In this document: positions 14,783-16,623 of the stretch, in pieces
Position numbering within the stretch: the stretch's first letter is position 1
How the letters are laid out: each line of letters starts with the position of its first letter
DNA from: JAIYCX01 sp044351785
GTDB taxonomy: Bacteria; Bdellovibrionota_C; UBA2361; SZUA-149; DAOLCO01
DNA: 16,623 bases
Assembly (NCBI GenBank): GCA_044351785.1
Contig: JBILFC010000037.1
Coordinates: forward strand, 1 to 16,623
Direction of reading: 5' to 3'
Notes under the pieces: generated by a model
What the model was told of the DNA's origin: nothing
Databases searched by the model: none
The model's input: only the letters and a program-made list of their open reading frames with translations
Program-made: the position numbers and the translations under genes

Positions 14783-14855
14783 GGGGCGTTAGCTCAGTCG
14801 GTAGAGCAAAAGCCTTTTAAGCTTTGGGTCAGTGGTTCGAGTCCACTACGCCTCA
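14783..14855 (+). tRNA. tRNA-Lys (anticodon UUU)
   Basis: A complete 73-nt cloverleaf. The acceptor stem is 14783-14789 with 14848-14854 (one G-U pair), the D stem GCTC/GAGC is 14792-14795 with 14804-14807, and the D loop is AGTCGGTA. The anticodon stem AAAGC/GCTTT is 14809-14813 with 14821-14825, and the loop CTTTTAA puts TTT at 14816-14818. The variable loop is 5 nt, the T stem AGTGG/CCACT, and the T loop TTCGAGT. The discriminator is A14855. The following bases are CTTT, so the 3' CCA is not encoded and must be added by the CCA-adding enzyme. A T6 run follows at 14863-14868 without a clear hairpin. Confidence 0.97.
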
Positions 14856-14994
14856 CTTTAATTTTTTATAAAATCTTCTGGACTTCTTCATCTCAGTTGA
14901 AGTAAAATATCCTTTTTCTGCTTTCTCTTTTTCTTAGCTGTTAGTACGATTACTGCCGTAGTTGTAAGCTTAATTTCAATCAGGACTATAAAAT

Positions 14995-16128
14995 ATGAAT
15001 AATTATTTGTTACGCCTTTCTGTAGTCGCATCTTTTTCTATGCTCGCGATATTCTCAGGTTGTGGTGGGGGAGAGGATAATAAGCCTCAAGTTAAATCGC
15101 TAACTGAGATTTTGCAAAAAGGTGGTGTGAATGATAACTGCTATGCCTCAGGTCTTAATGATCAGTCCGATGTGCTGTTTTCATGCAGTAGAATTGATGG
15201 GGAGAATATCAGCAATTCCTTTCCAGTGATTCTTTTAAATAGTAATGAAATAAAAGTACAAGCTGCTCCTGAGAATGTGCCTTATTCTTCTTATTATAAC
15301 CTTGCGAATAATGGTGCATTTATAGTGTCACCTGCGATAGCGATAGATTCTGTCTCCGGAAATGTCGCAAAAGCAAGAGTTAAAGGTGGAGAAGACGTGC
15401 CAGGAATTCCATTTCCGATTTTTAAACAACCTGGTGTAACGGTTTGGACTGGGAACGAATATAAATCAATTGATAATGCCAATTTCTTGCAGCTAAGTGA
15501 TAGTGGTGAATATTTTTCTGTAAATTCAATTGATGGTAACCTTAATTTATTTAAAGACCATGAATTAAAATCACTATTGCAGTTACCTGTTGGATTTTCT
15601 TATAGGAGCTCTGTAAAGCCAACTAATTCAGGTGTAATTTATTCTGAGTTATATAATATTGATTCTGATAGTATTTCTAATCAACTATTTTTTAATTCAG
15701 AATTTAAGTCGGGCTTAGTAGAGTCTGGTATATCTAGTAAAGGGACTGTATCAATAATCGCAGCGAACAATAAAAATAGCCTGTTACTTGTTGATTATAG
15801 TTTTTTTGAAGACGGTACTAGTAGCTTAAAATATTACATCAAGAGATTTAATGGGGATTTAATTGAGATACCTTCAGTTCCTGGGGAGAGTTATTTTTAT
15901 GCCTCTGAGATCAATGATAATGAAGTTGTTCTGATAAATGCATCAGTGCCTTATGTGTACACTGTAAAAGGGGGCCTGAAGAAGATTACTGATATTGTGT
16001 CTTTTCCATCTTCAAACATTGTAAGTAATGCATATGACATTAATAATAGAAATGAAATTATTGTTTCTACGTATAGAGAAGACATTGGACTCGTTACAGA
16101 TTATTTAGCGTCTCTTGGTGATTTATAA
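14995..16128 (+). CDS. Lipoprotein with degenerate repeats (propeller-like)
   Basis: A 377-residue lipoprotein with lipobox FSGC (Cys23) followed by GGGEDNKP, which suggests outer-membrane sorting. The start is supported by AGGA 9 nt before the ATG. The mature part is beta-rich and contains recurring short motifs with Asn/Asp/Ser and Gly turns leading into a hydrophobic strand: GLNDQSDVLFS (53-63), LANNGAFIVS (103-112), LSDSGEYFSV (167-176), PTNSGVIYSE (209-218), GISSKGTVSII (245-255), INDNEVVLINA (306-316), INNRNEIIVST (349-359). These resemble degenerate HAF-type or beta-propeller blades of about 40-60 residues; that is my reading, not a confirmed domain. No enzymatic motif was seen. folC begins 4 nt after its stop, so the two are probably co-transcribed. 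Confidence 0.85.
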   Translation: MNNYLLRLSVVASFSMLAIFSGCGGGEDNKPQVKSLTEILQKGGVNDNCYASGLNDQSDVLFSCSRIDGENISNSFPVILLNSNEIKVQAAPENVPYSSYYNLANNGAFIVSPAIAIDSVSGNVAKARVKGGEDVPGIPFPIFKQPGVTVWTGNEYKSIDNANFLQLSDSGEYFSVNSIDGNLNLFKDHELKSLLQLPVGFSYRSSVKPTNSGVIYSELYNIDSDSISNQLFFNSEFKSGLVESGISSKGTVSIIAANNKNSLLLVDYSFFEDGTSSLKYYIKRFNGDLIEIPSVPGESYFYASEINDNEVVLINASVPYVYTVKGGLKKITDIVSFPSSNIVSNAYDINNRNEIIVSTYREDIGLVTDYLASLGDL

Positions 16129-16132
16129 ATAA

Positions 16133-16623
16133 GTGAAACAGGCCTTACTACATCTCTCTAATAAGCCAAGATTTTCTCCTGGTGTTGTTTTTGAGAGGTG
16201 TAGTAGTTTAGTTCGTTCCTTTTCTGTTGATTTAACTTCCGTTGCTACAATTGGAATTACGGGTAGTAATGGCAAAGGATCAACTTCAATAATTCTTAAT
16301 GCCATACTTTCTTCGCACGGAATTAGAACGGGGCTATTTACTTCGCCCCATTTTATTAATCCAACTGAACGTTTTAGGATTAATGGGAAAGAAATTTCAG
16401 AGATACAATTAGAAGATTTAGCAAGGGAAGTGCTAGAGGTAGCTTATCCTATAGAAAGGAAACTAGGCCAGGAGTTTTCAAGGTTTGAGCTATTAACAGT
16501 GATGGCCTGGCTGTACTTTAAGAGAGAGAGAGTAGACATCGCTATTCTTGAGGCTGGGATAGGTGGAAGGTATGATGTAACTCGATTAGCAAATCCGGAA
16601 CTTATAGCAATTACCTCATTAGA
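16133..16623 (+). CDS. folC: Folylpolyglutamate/dihydrofolate synthase, N-terminal part
   Basis: The frame is open to the window edge; 163 full codons are visible. FolC adds glutamate to folates and, in bifunctional forms, makes dihydrofolate from dihydropteroate. The ATP-binding loop is ITGSNGKGSTS (42-52), followed by the family signature LFTSPHFINPTERFRINGKEIS, in which SPH and ER..ING are typical of FolC rather than the Mur ligases. AILEAGIGGRYDVT, near the visible end, matches the AILEVGLGGRLDAT-type motif. The start is a GTG at 16133; an in-frame TAA lies immediately upstream (16130-16132). No strong SD is visible, but the gene starts 4 nt after the lipoprotein stop, so translational coupling is likely. 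The C-terminal half lies outside the window, so whether it is mono- or bifunctional cannot be decided. Confidence 0.93.
   Translation, partial: MKQALLHLSNKPRFSPGVVFERCSSLVRSFSVDLTSVATIGITGSNGKGSTSIILNAILSSHGIRTGLFTSPHFINPTERFRINGKEISEIQLEDLAREVLEVAYPIERKLGQEFSRFELLTVMAWLYFKRERVDIAILEAGIGGRYDVTRLANPELIAITSL

Noticed and set aside
16123..16305. Open frame of 60 codons on the minus strand near the right end
   Set aside because: It is antisense to the start of folC, whose P-loop and SPH signature are clear in the plus frame.
16133..16623. A Mur ligase (murC/murE) instead of folC
   Set aside because: The P-loop GSNGKGST is shared with the Mur ligases, but the LFTSPHF...ERFRING segment and EAGIGGRYD are specific to the FolC branch.
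1..16623. CRISPR array, rRNA, prophage or plasmid origin
   Set aside because: No regularly spaced repeat series, rRNA signature, integrase, phage structural gene or iteron cluster was seen.

Overview
The window looks like a stretch of chromosome from an AT-rich (mostly about 33-40% G+C), diderm (Gram-negative) bacterium. The evidence is two predicted outer-membrane beta-barrel proteins, two lipoproteins with a Cys-Gly-Gly-Gly start, a SPOR-domain protein, and peptidoglycan genes (ftsW, murG). The PurD motif EFNCRLGDPE and the lipoprotein style resemble proteobacterial or Bdellovibrionota-like genomes, but I cannot fix the class from sequence reading alone.

Layout. (1) Positions 1-2740 look like accessory DNA: the 3' end of an outer-membrane barrel gene, a perfect palindrome, a small GC-rich cysteine-rich ORF closed by a strong intrinsic terminator, a small lipoprotein, and a minus-strand two-TM protein of unknown function with a perfect stem-loop in its leader. 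(2) Positions 2739-5192, plus strand: a uracil-phosphoribosyltransferase-like protein with an altered PRPP loop, a long stem-loop, and a soluble hybrid histidine kinase/response regulator. (3) Positions 5195-11114, minus strand: a likely four-gene operon, transcribed SPOR protein, then PP2C phosphatase with a membrane anchor and coiled-coil tail, then purH, then purD. (4) Positions 11115-11368: a divergent promoter region with a 10-bp-period direct repeat. (5) Positions 11369-14554, plus strand: ftsW, murG and an outer-membrane protein, with almost no spacing. (6) Positions 14555-16623: a long spacer with an AT-rich palindrome, tRNA-Lys(UUU), a repeat-bearing lipoprotein, and the 5' part of folC, which starts with GTG and runs off the window.

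Functionally, ftsW and murG make and move lipid II and build septal wall. The divergent neighbours (SPOR and membrane-anchored PP2C) are also cell-envelope or division-type proteins, so the 8.1-13.6 kb segment reads as an envelope/division neighbourhood in which the last purine-synthesis genes are carried on the minus-strand transcript. No mobile element, CRISPR array, rRNA or phage gene was recognised. The best candidates for something undescribed are the GC-rich Cys-rich element at 463-845, the PRTase-like/hybrid-kinase pair, and the SPOR-PP2C-purHD arrangement.
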